In this document: positions 49,401 through 60,560 of the stretch, one piece after another | Layout of the letters: each line of letters opens with the position of its first letter | Position numbering within the stretch: the first letter of the stretch is position 1 | Origin: Ailanthus altissimus | Lineage: Eukaryota; Streptophyta; Magnoliopsida; Sapindales; Simaroubaceae | DNA: 64,000 bases | Assembly: GCA_946807835.1 (NCBI GenBank) | Contig: OX327697.1 | Location: 23,322,001-23,386,000, forward strand | Direction: 5' to 3' | Program-made: the position numbers and the translations under genes | The notes under the pieces: generated by a model | The model's database searches: none | Seen by the model: only the letters and a program-made list of their open reading frames with translations | What the model was told of the DNA's origin: nothing

Positions 49401-51063
49401 AGCCATAATCACATTTAGTGAATCATGATTACACTGCATATTCCTCTCTCCCTGATCTTTGTGAGGGTGTGTTTGTGTATGCTTGCATGAATTTATGGGT
49501 GCAGAGCCAACACATATAATGACATAGACTAGAATTTAGGTCTGGACAGAAGAAACCATTAAATACGAAAAAGTCGTGTGTCATTAAAATCAAGAACAGC
49601 AGAAGAGACTAGTAGGCTTTCCCTTAATACAAGTACTGACAAATAAACAATATACATTCACATAAAAGATAACATTATGTAGCATTCAAATAAGAGTATT
49701 TACGTCTGTCAAAAATGTTTTGCCAATTTCCCACAAATTGGAAAATTCAATTTTTGAATTATGAACTAAATTAGGTGATTGAAGCGATGAAGTGACAGAT
49801 CACTTGATAAATATACTAGTCAACTCAAGCACAAATTAAGTGAAAGCAGACAACATGAACTGAGGCGGAATAAATTTTTTTACTACATTTAACATCAATT
49901 GCCACTTTCAAAAAAAAAAAGACACCAACTACGAATCTTGACTTGGATATGGCAGTATACGTGAAATGAATCTAAAATCAAACTTTTGCAAAATCATTAA
50001 TTTAAGCCGAGAAATTTATCAAAGAAAAAAATCTAGAAAAATGTTACTCGGAAATATCAGCTCTATTTACCAGTATTTTTCCTCAGTTTTATAAGCAACC
50101 AAACAGTTATAAAAGATTTTATATGTCATCAAAATCAGTTTGAGTCCCTTTTCCTGATATATATTTTAACTTCTTAAATTACATCTTCGTTTTTCATCAT
50201 TTTCTCAGTCTGCTAGCAGCCCAAAAGTGGGCATTACAGTTTAATAGCATGGTAATACAGTTGCAGGGTCTAGAGAAATAATTAGATGACAAAAAATTTT
50301 AACACAAAATATTGAGAGGTCCAAACATAAGATTTCCAATTTCCTTCATTTTCCTCCTTTTCCTAGGCAACCAAACAAGCCATGAGTAGTTAGGATTTTG
50401 ATTATACAGAGAAGCAGCAATCAGGATGTAATATACATCTTTGAGAGCTTATTTCTCAGAAAGGTAAAAGAAACACAGCATTCAACCTTAAAATCTCTTT
50501 ATTCCTTCACTTTCCTTCACTTTCTTGGTAATCATGCAGAACCATTAGGCTTCACATTAACCATAAAAAAAAAAACCAATAAACAATATAATAACAGTAT
50601 TCGGAGTGCCTATTGCTAAGAAAAACTGAAAACAAGTACGGCATTGAAATTTCGAATTTTAGTTTTCCTCTATTATCTCTATTTTCCTTCAGCTCCGATA
50701 TTTTCTCGGCAACCAAGCAATACCTTAGGGTTTAGACAATTGAAACAGAAAAAGAAAAGCTAAAAAATTAAAACGTCAGTAAGATTAAAGAGATCATTAC
50801 GAGGAGCAAAATAAAACAGATACATACAACACACACTGCACTATTAAAACTTCTAAACTATGTTCTCCTCCATTTTCCTCGGTTTTCTCGACAGCCAAAC
50901 AGTCAAATAATCGGCAACCAAACGGTTATAGGTTTGTTTTAAAATAAATAAAAGACGGAGATTAACGATAGAAAGCATATGACTATACCTGATAGAAGCT
51001 AGAAACAATCAGAGCTAGGTTCATAGCGAACATGAGAAACCAAAAAAGTAAAATCCAGCCCAT
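46465..51063 (-). CDS. CNIH: Cornichon family protein (ER cargo receptor), 4 exons, 146 aa
   Basis: Coding exons on the minus strand: 51063-50989, 49340-49159, 47737-47615, 46525-46465. Every intron starts GT and ends AG, and the joined length is 441 nt with no internal stop. Cornichons are small ER membrane proteins that load selected membrane cargo into COPII vesicles; in plants they have been linked to trafficking of ion transporters, auxin carriers and glutamate-receptor-like channels. Seen here: a first hydrophobic segment at residues 3-24 starting MGWILLFWF, the family loop with DLESDDLNPFE (31-41) and NRIN (44-47), a second hydrophobic stretch with TGHWFMFLLAVP (67-78), the conserved DVTEIFR (95-101) and KLGFY (113-117), and a third segment at 113-126. 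The C-terminal tail is short, ending ENPFTF. Length fits the plant family (about 135-150 aa). The start is the first ATG of exon 1 and gives the usual N-terminus. Which paralogue it is cannot be told. Confidence 0.95.
46526..47614 (-). other. Cornichon intron 3
   Basis: Intron of 1,089 nt. The donor reads GTATGTT after the codon fragment AA, and the acceptor reads TGTGCAG before GCTTACAC. It has GA-rich low-complexity tracts near 46550-46630 and 46860-46890. No other gene is seen in it. Confidence 0.85.
47738..49158 (-). other. Cornichon intron 2
   Basis: Intron of 1,421 nt with donor GTAAGT and an acceptor ending TTTCAG. Around 48295-48360 there is a short stretch (AGCTATTAAGGGGAGGGTGT) resembling the end of small LTR-type repeats of plants, possibly an old fragment. 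Otherwise nothing is recognised. Confidence 0.85.
49341..50988 (-). other. Cornichon intron 1
   Basis: Intron of 1,648 nt with donor GTATAG after codon CAG and acceptor TTGTAG. It contains several short related TTTTCCTC..GCAACCAAAC-type motifs (about 50090, 50350, 50690, 50880), a low-grade dispersed repeat. No gene is seen. Confidence 0.85.
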
Positions 51064-51262
51064 GTTTAGCGCTGCAAGAAAAAAAAATTACATTCAATTT
51101 GTGCGTGTTAGTTATTAGTAAAGTTTGTTAAAGCCAAACGAGAGAGTGAAGGAGTAGAGTGAGTGATACTTGAATACAGAGGGAAAAGCCTGGCGATCGT
51201 AAATTGTATTATTATATTCAAGCGAGTAGAATACATACATATAGAGTGCGCGTCAGGGAAAT
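51064..51262 (-). promoter_or_regulatory. Probable 5' UTR and core promoter of the cornichon gene
   Basis: Reading the minus strand, a TATA-like CTATATG lies near 51237-51245 and is followed by a purine-rich leader (GAGAGAGTG-like) up to the ATG at 51063. This spacing suggests a transcription start near 51210 and a leader of about 150 nt. The TATA assignment is by eye only. Confidence 0.4.
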
Positions 51263-52314
51263 GGTATCAATTTTGTATGGGTGCGCCCTCATTGCCTTTG
51301 ATAGTACGTCTCCTCTGTGACTGCAATCATGACCGGAACGGAAAAGATGATCTGTTTTTTTTTTTTAGTACAGTCAAGTTTTTTCGTTAAGGAAAACTTT
51401 TTAAAAAAAAAAACACTTCAAAGTTTGTTGGAAACAAATGCTGAGGGTGGAAATGAAATTATTTATGATTAATTATAATTTATTGTTTAATTAAATGCTC
51501 TTTTTATACGATACTGCTGATTCTGAATCATTATATCCAATATTCACGTCCTTGAATCAAAAGATGCCGAAACGAAGCATCTTTTAAATATTTTTTAATT
51601 ACATTATTTTACTAATACATTAGAAAATTTGTTTTCATTCATCATTACAAAATATTTGACAACACTTGTTGAAAATATTATTTAAGATGTATTGTTAATT
51701 TTTTACTATTAAATTATTAACACAAATACTAATAATGGAGAAAATTTAATCTCAATGATCCATGATAATAGCCATCCTTGCATATTGTTTTTGTTAATTA
51801 TAACCGTATAATAAAAAAAATTGTTAACCGGCATAATGTAACGAATTATGATTGACAAGTGTAGTTATTTGCGGACATACACATACTTAGGGTGGATAAA
51901 AAAATGTTTGAATTAAATATATTAAATTAGATCGAACTGTTTAATATTAAAATATAAAAATTTATCTAACAATTTTTATATTTCGATCCTCATATAAATA
52001 CAATTCGATTCGTGATAGATAAATTATATCAATCCATTGAGATATGGTATATTATAAGTGATATTTGAGACAAGAGTTAAAGAGAAGTTCTTATTTTAGT
52101 CCTCCAAAATATCGAACTGAATTGAAGGTATAAATAATTTTGATATTTAATAAAATAATTTTAATTTTTTAAAAAGAAAAATAACCCATTTCTACAATAA
52201 ATTTTGTTACAAATTTTTTTTTTTTTAAAAAAAAGGGTTGTTTTCCATTTTTTGAGTTTGAGATTTAATTTTATCTTTAAATATAATTTTAATTATATCC
52301 TCATACAAATAAAA
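51263..52314. other. Intergenic, AT-rich, nothing recognised
   Basis: No gene or repeat with clear ends. Confidence 0.4.
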
Positions 52315-52761
52315 AGAATAATGTTATCATAATACCCTTGAGGTAAAGCCTAATATCAATAATATTCATTAATTTGTGAAATAGACAATAATACTCAGCA
52401 ATTAGATAATATTCTGTGAGATATAACAAATTTTGTGTCAAAACACATAAAATTACTAAATTACCATTTTAAATATGCAAAAGTGATAAAATAACTATTT
52501 TATTCATGCCCAGCATAATTTGAAAAAGTCAAATTTTTATTGAAAAATTATGCTTCTTGTTTGTTGGGCAGAAATAAAATAGTTATCTCATCACTTTTGC
52601 ATGTTTAAAATGGTAATTTAGTAATTTTATGTGGTTTGACACAAAATTTATTATCTCTCACAAAAGATTTTATAACGGCTAGACATTACTGCATATTTTA
52701 CAAATTAATGAGTATTACTGATATTAAGCTTTACTTTAAGAGTATTCATAATAATATTCTT
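52315..52761. mobile_element. MITE with ~200-bp inverted repeats
   Basis: The left arm (about 52315-52512) and right arm (about 52565-52761) are inverted copies, best matched at GCAAAAGTGAT and ATAAAATTACTAAATTACCA (near 52450-52500). Only about 50 bp separates them, so a transcript would form a long hairpin. No coding capacity. The superfamily and target duplication are not clear. Confidence 0.75.
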
Positions 52762-52875
52762 AAAAAAATTCAAAATTACCCTGTTACAAATTAATTAGTT
52801 CTGATTTACTTTTAAAAAATAAAATGATTAATTAACATAAATTAACAACAACAATAATGTATCCCATATTATGTA

Positions 52876-52976
52876 TGCAAAATTATTATTATTATTGTGG
52901 TTGTTGTTGTTAATAGTTTTGTATATATTATTATTATTACTACTACAACAACATAATCATACATATATATATATAT
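52876..52976. repeat. Compound microsatellite
   Basis: (ATT)n, (TTG)n, (TTA)n, (TAC/AAC)n and (AT)n runs in about 100 bp; likely variable in length. Confidence 0.85.
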
Positions 52977-53424
52977 TTTCATTTTAGTCATATCAAGTTT
53001 TACATCATTACAACAACAAAATTCAGCAAATGCATATAAACTACTTTTGAATCTTGCAACACTTTGGAGACGTATGATTGATCTATGTGGGCTAGACTCC
53101 AATAGTTATATTGCACGTGTGCATTACCTGTAGTTTAGATTGTGGACTTGTTAGCCCACACCATGAGGTAGATCTATCTTTGATATCATTTATGAACTAC
53201 TTCCAAACAGTATGATATTGTTTGCATTGTGTCTGAGCTCGCGTGGGTTTATTTTTGAGTCTTTTCAAAATGTCTCATACTGTATGAGAATAAACTCTCT
53301 AAACATATATAGTCTAGAAACTTTATATAATTAGACAATGTAACATTTTGCACATGACCTTCATCTCATCCATCCCAACCCTACTATCTATAGCCTCAAG
53401 AATCTTAAATCTCAAGTAATTGTG

Positions 53425-53709
53425 AGATGTAAATGTTTAGGGCATTGTGGTATGTAGCATCAAAGTGTGGCTGTTGTCACAGATTGTAAGTGTTTATGGC
53501 ATTATGGTCTAGAGTATCAGAGTCTGGCCGCCATAGTGGGCTACAAATGTGTGAGACATTGTGGTATGAAACATCAGAGTGTGGTTGTTATGTTGGGCTT
53601 TAAGTGTTTGGGGTTTTGTAGATTGGGGCATCTGAATATGGTTGTTGTATTTGGTTACAAGTGTGTGAAGCATTATGATTGGGACATCTGAATGTAGCCA
53701 TGGTGGGCT
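53425..53709 (+). repeat. 57-bp minisatellite, five units
   Basis: Units start TGTAAATGTTTAGGGCATTG at 53425 and recur every 57 bp (53482, 53539, 53596, 53653) with 70-85% likeness by eye. As 57 is a multiple of 3, one frame stays open (53467-53691) and codes a 19-residue repeat with a Cys-containing core such as YKCVRHCGMKHQS. No start context or known domain, so a gene is not claimed. Confidence 0.8.
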
Positions 53710-55639
53710 AGAGATTTTTTTTTATTTATTTACTTAAGAATGGAATTTAGCACTATGACTTGGGATTATATCTTTATATGTTTGTCTTTTATGGGGGTGG
53801 GTTGTGAATGCCTTCCTATGAAGCTTGATAAACCTGAGACAATGGGTCAGCATTGTCGTGGCTAGATTAATTACAATGAGGGGTTGGTAAGAGTATCGGT
53901 ACGGGTTGAGGGACAAGGCTATTTGTTGGGTCACTAAATAATTTCTTTTAGGTTTTCTTGTCCCAATAATATGTTTAAGGCGTAATGAAAACCTTGCTAG
54001 AGGTATCAACATCAATAAGGACAAGACTTCAACATCTATAATCATTTTATGCCACTATTGTCTCACACAATCATTTATTAAGCTAACCAACTCTTTATCA
54101 TCCCTCAATCTTATAAAATTTCCTAAGCAAGGTCATTTAGGATATAGCTTGAATATCTTTCATGGTAATAAGGGCCTATTAAACACATTCTCACGTTATA
54201 TAGATTAGAAGGCAACTATACAACCTCTATCAAGTATTACATGGTGTTCACATTCCTTAAAATCTATAACCCTAAAGATTACAATCACGTATTTCTACTT
54301 CTATAATTCATCCATCTACAACAAAACCAATCATACTTTTTAAACAATTAGGGCACATTCTGTATACATTTTTTCATATCAAATAATATCATACAAAACA
54401 CAAATCAAATACTATCACATTTTGCGCTATCAAATATATCATATCAAACAATATCATATGAAACAAGAAAAACTAAGTAGAATTAAGGAACACTAAATAC
54501 AACCAGATTATAAAATTTAGGGTACATTCTATTTACATTTGACCATAAATTAATAGCTTCAAAAAATAATTAAGAAACCTTAAATTTTATACAAATCAAA
54601 CCCATAAAACACAAGCACCATTAGGCATAAAAGCAATAACTCCTCCATTAAACCCAAAATAACACTTTGGTTAAACGAAAATGCAAACATGTTTTCCAAT
54701 CATCCAACAATTCATTATAAATACAAGAGGAGTATAATAATAAAAAAAATCATTTACAAAATTTAATAAACATTTGAATTTTTTATTATTCCCATAAAAA
54801 AAATACGATTACAATTAAATGTCACTTATTGTTCACCAAAAAATAATGTGTCTTTGATTGCGTTGACTCAATTGTTAAATTTTGGTCTATCACCGTTGAG
54901 ATGGGTATTGATCGTACAAGTTTGATTGCTGGGTTGTTGTACTTTATTACTTTGGAGTTAATTGTTTTGAGAACTTTGAGATGTGTTTTCAATTATTTGG
55001 GCAAGCAAAAAGTTTTCACGTGGACTTGTCATGATTAGTTACTTTGTTAATGTCACATCTCATAAAATAACAAGTATTAATACTTTGTCAATGTCACATT
55101 TTATAATGTAACAAGTATTAAGTGGCTTACTATAATGCCTTATCTCTGTTAAAAAAAATAAAATATACTAACGGATGAAGTCTTTAGTCATTTTAAAAAA
55201 TAAGGAGTTTTTAAAACACTTCACCCAAATTTTGAGGGTCCATCAATCATTGACCTTTTAAAATAACAACAATAATATGTACATATTTTACAAAAGCCTC
55301 TTAGATATATTATATGAATTTAGTCACATATTAATTTATATAATAAATAGGTTCTATTTTAAAATTATAAGATTTTTTTAATAATGTATTATTTTATAAA
55401 TTTATTAAATTATTAATTTAGCATGTTAATCCTAAGTCAGGGTTAATAAAAAATATTATTTAATCAAAGTTATTAATTTATCAAGATTTTATTATACATG
55501 CACTCATTTTAGCTTGTGAATATGTTAGAGATATATATATTTCTATGCATACATATAAACAGTACATTTTAGATTTAGTTGGGGAATTTTCAATTACCAA
55601 AAGAAAAGAAACGGTAAAAACAAATTTGGGTTCCATAAT
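53710..55639. other. Intergenic, nothing recognised
   Basis: A 103-codon minus-strand frame (54045-53734) has no known motif. TATCATATCAAA-type repeats occur at about 54380-54460. No gene supported. Confidence 0.35.
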
Positions 55640-57199
55640 TTGCCGTGGAACCTTTGAAACGACGCCGTTCGTCCTTAGCTTGGAGAAGTAAAAACAGCAC
55701 AATTGACTAAATAGACAGCGAGTGACGAGTCGAGAACCTACTAACTTGGGGGATGGAGAAAGAGCAAGCAAAAGCAACAATAGCAGAAACTTGAACTTAA
55801 CTGACAATCCGAAAAAATGAAATCTTGAGAAATTCAAATTATACACTGCTTGGATTGTATGCATTAAAAAAAAAAAAAAGTCGTTTATCCGTCATGGGGT
55901 TTGGTCGTTAAGCATTAATCGCTTTTGCAGGTATTCATTCTTTACTTCACACTTTTCTTTCCTCCTCTAGAAACATCCTGAACAATGCCTTAAGCTTAGA
56001 TTTTAAAAAAAATTAGTCTTCCTGAACTCCATTTCCTTTCTGTTGTTTTGTTTTTGAAATAAATGTTCAATGTATTTCTCAGTGTCTTTTGCTCTTCTTA
56101 TCTTCTCCTTGATATAGATTCTGATGGTTAGTTATTCTTGATATATAAATATTTTGTCATTTGCTTTGTTCCTGTTAATGGGATTTCACGATCGATAATT
56201 CATTTTCTTTTTGCTTCCTCTGGTGGTAATTTTGTGGGTTAGGCTGGTATCTTGATTGCTCGTTTGGGCAACAGCAATTCTTCATTTGTATGTTTAGTTA
56301 GTGGCTTCATATTCTTGATAAATATTGTAGTTTGGAGAATTCAAGCATCAAATAACTCTAGGTGTACTAAGCGAATTGATTTTGGAGTCGAGTTGTGGAG
56401 AATTGTTCGTTGTTGATGATAGTAGGACTTATAATCAGACTTCAAACTAGAACATCTCCTCCTTTCTTTTACTTGTTTGTTTGACTTGGTTTTTATGTTT
56501 TTTAAATACTTCTCCCTAGTTTAATCAATTTAAAGTGTATAGTGTGTAACTAGTTTTAATCCATTTAAAGAGGCATGAAGGAAAAGGAAATTGTCTATTC
56601 CTTCTCTCTTGTGTCTTGATGTTTCGTTAAAATTTTTGGTGGCTTAAATTTGATCAAATTAGTCTGGATTGTTTGTTGCTTTTATGGTTTCTACTAGCCT
56701 CTTGTTCTCCCTTATAACCTCAGATACCTTTAAGGTGATTGTTAAGTTAAGGTCATGTTATAAATTACTTATGGAATTGTTATTTCTGTTGTCCCAGTTG
56801 ACATTGAACCTACGGTATGCTTGGAGCTTAGAGCATCAAGCCTGTAATAAGACCAAACTAGACTCCATATTGAGTTGGGATTTCCTGGTTGACATGAAAA
56901 AGATGTTAAATCTAAATCCTACAAGTAACGAAACCAAAAAAATTCCTCAAACCTTCTGGCCTACTAAATTATAATGCAAATATGATAAAGATATAACTTC
57001 TTTTTTCATGTGTGTGTATGTTGGTTGTTTTATTTTCTATCTACTGGTAGATCTTGTGTGCAAAAGAAATAGCTGCATAGATAGACAGGTTTTTATGTTT
57101 TGTGCCAACTGACATTTGTGTATTAGAGACAATAGTTTTGACAGTTACTCATAGTAACCCATCTACTTTCGATATACTATTACCACAGGCTATGCAAAC
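55640..57199 (+). promoter_or_regulatory. Probable promoter, 5' UTR and leader intron of the OTU gene
   Basis: A near-palindromic AAACGACGCCGTT at 55657-55669 is a plausible core promoter element; motifs of this kind are common upstream of plant genes. A possible donor TTTTGCAG|GTATTC at about 55930/55931 and an acceptor TTACCACAG at 57188 would define a T-rich leader intron of about 1.26 kb. After the acceptor a four-codon ATG-CAA-ACA-TGA overlaps the main start codon. The transcription start is not determined. Confidence 0.45.
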
Positions 57200-59843
57200 A
57201 TGATTACTTCTACTTCTATCAGCTCTTGTGCAAAGAATGCCGTTCACTTGAGTGGACGATTTCAAGGAAAAATGGGTGGTAATATATGTAGTGTGACATC
57301 TCGAGGACCTTCCAGTTCACATTGTTTCCATTTCTATGGTGGGCATTCCAAGAAAGATTCATCTATCTCTCAGACAATCTCTTGTTCATCAATTAGTGGC
57401 TTGCAATTATTCCAGGGAAATTGTTTTGGTCCTGGCTTCAACAAAACAAGATGCAACCTGTGGTCATTAACAGTTAGAAGTTTCATTAATGCTAGAGGAT
57501 CTCAGAAGAGACACCGTGAAATTTCATTGGCCTGCCAAAGTATGAAGATGAGGCTTTTGGTGCCAAAGCAAGGAGTGCTTCCCAAAATCAAGTGTAATGC
57601 TGGGCCTATAAATTGGCCACAAGGATGTGCGTCTGCTGGTTTAATTTTTGGATTGTTAGTTTGTTATTCAAGTTCTAAACCAGTACATGCTGAAGCAGCT
57701 GATGAGGATAAAAAAGAGGACTGTGATTTATCATATGTTAAATACTCACACGGGAAGAAAGTGTATACTGACTATTCTGTTATTGGTGAGCAGCAAGCAC
57801 TGACATCTTCCCCCATATTTATACATCATACATTTTTTTCAAAGTAATTCTATCTTACTTTGTGTTACTAGTTATAGTATCTTTTCAAGTGACATTTTAT
57901 TTTTGTATAAATTTTGATCCATATCAGTGTAGATAACTACATAATATGCAGGCATACCTGGAGATGGCAGATGTTTATTTCGCTCTGTTGCTCATGGGGC
58001 TTGTTTAAGAGCTGGTAAAGCAGCTCCAAGTGAGAGTCTTCAAAGAGAGCTAGCGGATGACTTGCGCACAAGAGTATGTTCCATTGCCTGCATTATGATG
58101 CAGATAACCTTAACATTCTCTCTCTCCCTTTCTTTTTGTTAGTTGTTGTAATGTCTCAATTACTCATTGCGACTTATCCTATGTCAAAGGTAACTTACTG
58201 TTGGTTTTTTTCTTCTTTGAACAAATTATTATATATGAAGTCATAATGGTTTTCTAGATTGGATGAAGGCTCCTTGATTTGTGCCCTCAGTAAAAGAAGG
58301 CTAATGGAAGGGAAAAAACTTTAGGTACTCCTACTATGATAGCCCCATCTGTTGTCACCTCAATGTGGGAACCATCAATATTAGGAAATCAAATGGTGAC
58401 AGCAATAAAAATTCTCGGCACTGCAAGTGCCTGCAGTTTTTACCTAATGGTTATCTATTATTGTTGAATGCAAATTCATATTTCCCGTTCACTAAATTTT
58501 TCAGGTTGCAGATGAGTTTATAAAGAGAAGGGAAGAGACGGAATGGTAACTTTTCTGAGTTCTATCATGGTCATATTTGACATATATATGATTTTGATCA
58601 GGTGGGCGAAGTCACTCACCATTTGGTGCGCGATTCTACAAAAAGTTAGTGCTTGACTTTAATTGAATTTTTATTAATTAAAATTAAGCGTTGGCTTTTA
58701 GTAGAGTCATACACCATATCGCGAGCGACTTCGCCCACCTGATAAGTGCTATATATATTTATTATGTCACCTCCCTTTAATGTGACTAGAAGAATCATAT
58801 TTAACTTATGACTAATTTAAGAATGAAACAAAAATAAGTGAATTCTCATAGCAAATCATGAAAGCTTCCCACTGTGAGGAACTCATGAATGAGCTTCTAG
58901 TAGTCTTGTACATTACCATATCATCTTAAACCATTTCTCTAGGACTTTTCCCAAGTAGGCGATAACTTGTTTACAGGATAAAAAATAAAGTAACGTGTGG
59001 TGTGTGACAGATACCACATCGTGTTAAAGAACATGCAGATGCCATTACACCTATTTTAAGATTCTTTCTGATAGACTTGTATGTGACGATTTATAATGTC
59101 AACAGGTTCGTTGAAGGTGATTTTGACACATATGTTTCACAAATAAGGAAGCCGCATGTTTGGGGAGGTGAGCCTGAATTGTTCATGGCATCACATGTTC
59201 TCAAGTAAGATTGTCTCTCTTTCTCTCTTGCTTTTTAGGAATCAGTAGCACTACACTCATACTTCATAACATGGCATAACGTGGTTGGAAGGATAAATAT
59301 AAAAGGACAAAACAATAAACAAAATAGATAATGCGATAATAACTTAACCAATCCTATACTGCCACATCAAGTAGTATAAGTGAATTTGTATGATTTGGTT
59401 TATACAGATAGTATTATTCTTTTAGGAATTGTACCTTAACATCATGATACTTCATTGCACCCGTCGACCAACTTAGCTGTTGGTTTGCTGAATGTAATAT
59501 TGTTGAACCCGGATGAAGGTTTATTGGCTGTGGTGTAATTTCCTATTGATTAAGGGAAAAAAAACCAACTGTTATTGCAAGGGGTAAATTTAGTTTCTGT
59601 TTTCATTTTCTCATCAATTTTATCACCAACGTCATTTAACTGCCAGAAGTTTATGATTCTGATAATTGCAGGATGCCAATCACAGTGTATATGTATGATA
59701 AGGATGTTGGTGGCCTAATAACAATTGCTGAGTACGGCCAAGAATATGGCAAGGAAAATCCTATCAGAGTTCTCTATCATGGATTTGGCCACTATGATGC
59801 TTTACATATTCCGGCAAAAAAGGGGGGTAGATCAAAACTTTAG
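57200..59843 (+). CDS. OTU-domain cysteine protease (deubiquitinase), plant OTU4-like, 5 exons, 339 aa
   Basis: Coding exons: 57200-57785, 57952-58073, 58505-58545, 59106-59204, 59672-59843. All introns are GT-AG and the 1,020-nt join has no internal stop. OTU proteases cut ubiquitin from proteins. The catalytic region begins at residue 197: IPGDGRCLFRSVAHG holds Asp200 and the nucleophile Cys203, and GHYDALH near the C-terminus holds His323. EPELFMASHVL (272-282) and ITVYMYD (286-292) match the family core. The ~195-residue N-terminal extension is rich in Ser, Lys and Arg, with a hydrophobic segment (about 143-157) followed by PVHAEA (161-166). This could be organelle targeting or a membrane anchor. 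Length is close to Arabidopsis OTU4 (known family); assignment to that subgroup is from memory of its architecture. The ATG at 57200 is the first in this frame after a probable intron acceptor at 57187-57188. Confidence 0.94.
58597..58743. repeat. 147-bp foldback (MITE-like) inside OTU intron 3
   Basis: The left arm starts ATCAGGTGGGCGAAGTC (58597) and the right arm is its inverse, ending GACTTCGCCCACCTGAT (58743). The arms stay paired with scattered mismatches almost to the centre near 58660-58680, so the transcript could fold into one long hairpin. Both arms have a GC content well above the surrounding intron. No clear target-site duplication was found. It lies in the intron between exons 3 and 4, well away from the splice sites. 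Confidence 0.75.
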
Positions 59844-60560
59844 TATTGATATTTGATAGAAGTATGAATAATGGCGTCTGGCAAGTTGAAAGTTCAAACA
59901 TGTTTGTGTCACATAGCCATATTAAATTTTATTATAAAGGGAGTTCAATAGGATACAAGGATGATAAGTTTCACGTTTTGGTAATAATGATTTTTATTCT
60001 AATTAAGTGCACAATGATTCACATCTTCGTCTTTACGCAATGATGTGGCAAAATGTGACTGCATATAGTCAGCTGAGGAATCATGGAGCAAAGCTTTTGT
60101 AAATGAGAAAAGTAAGAGGTAAAACAAGGTCAAGGTAGCTCAACGAGTCACTTGATGGTGGTTGTGCTAGTGCATTTGTGATTAGTGGCTAGAAAATGAG
60201 ATCTGGCACGAAGTTCATCTCACTTTGAACGTTGTCATCATGTCAAGTAATAGCCTAAATTTCAGCAAAAAGTGATTCTGGCTTTCTATCATGGTGTTCT
60301 CATTAAAGTGCTTCTCGTTTTTGCAAAAGTATTTGGTATTATGTTTTTAGAATTTATTTATCGGATTTTTCTTTTGAAGCAGTTCCGAGTGTATTTTGTT
60401 CTTGGGATTTTGTTGTTGTTGCCGCTTTCATTTCAGTAAATCCCATAAGATAGTTCTAAACTGTGTTATATATTTAAGATTTGTAATGGTGGGCTGTTTT
60501 GCTCGTTATGATGCCTAGCACGATGAAATTTTGTTGATGGAATTAATATACAATTTGAAT
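59844..60560 (+). other. Probable 3' UTR of the OTU gene
   Basis: This follows the TAG at 59841-59843. The sequence is unique-looking with moderate GC until about 60540, after which it becomes very AT-rich. A polyadenylation site is not identified with certainty. Confidence 0.35.

Noticed and set aside
53734..54045. 103-codon minus-strand open frame
   Set aside because: No recognisable domain, and the surrounding DNA shows no gene structure.
55481..55864. 127-codon minus-strand open frame
   Set aside because: It lies over the putative OTU promoter, is low-complexity in parts (a Leu run), has no recognisable domain and no intron or promoter context.
56669..56974. 101-codon plus-strand open frame upstream of the OTU gene
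   Set aside because: It falls in the T-rich probable leader intron, has no conserved motif and cannot be joined in frame to the OTU exons.
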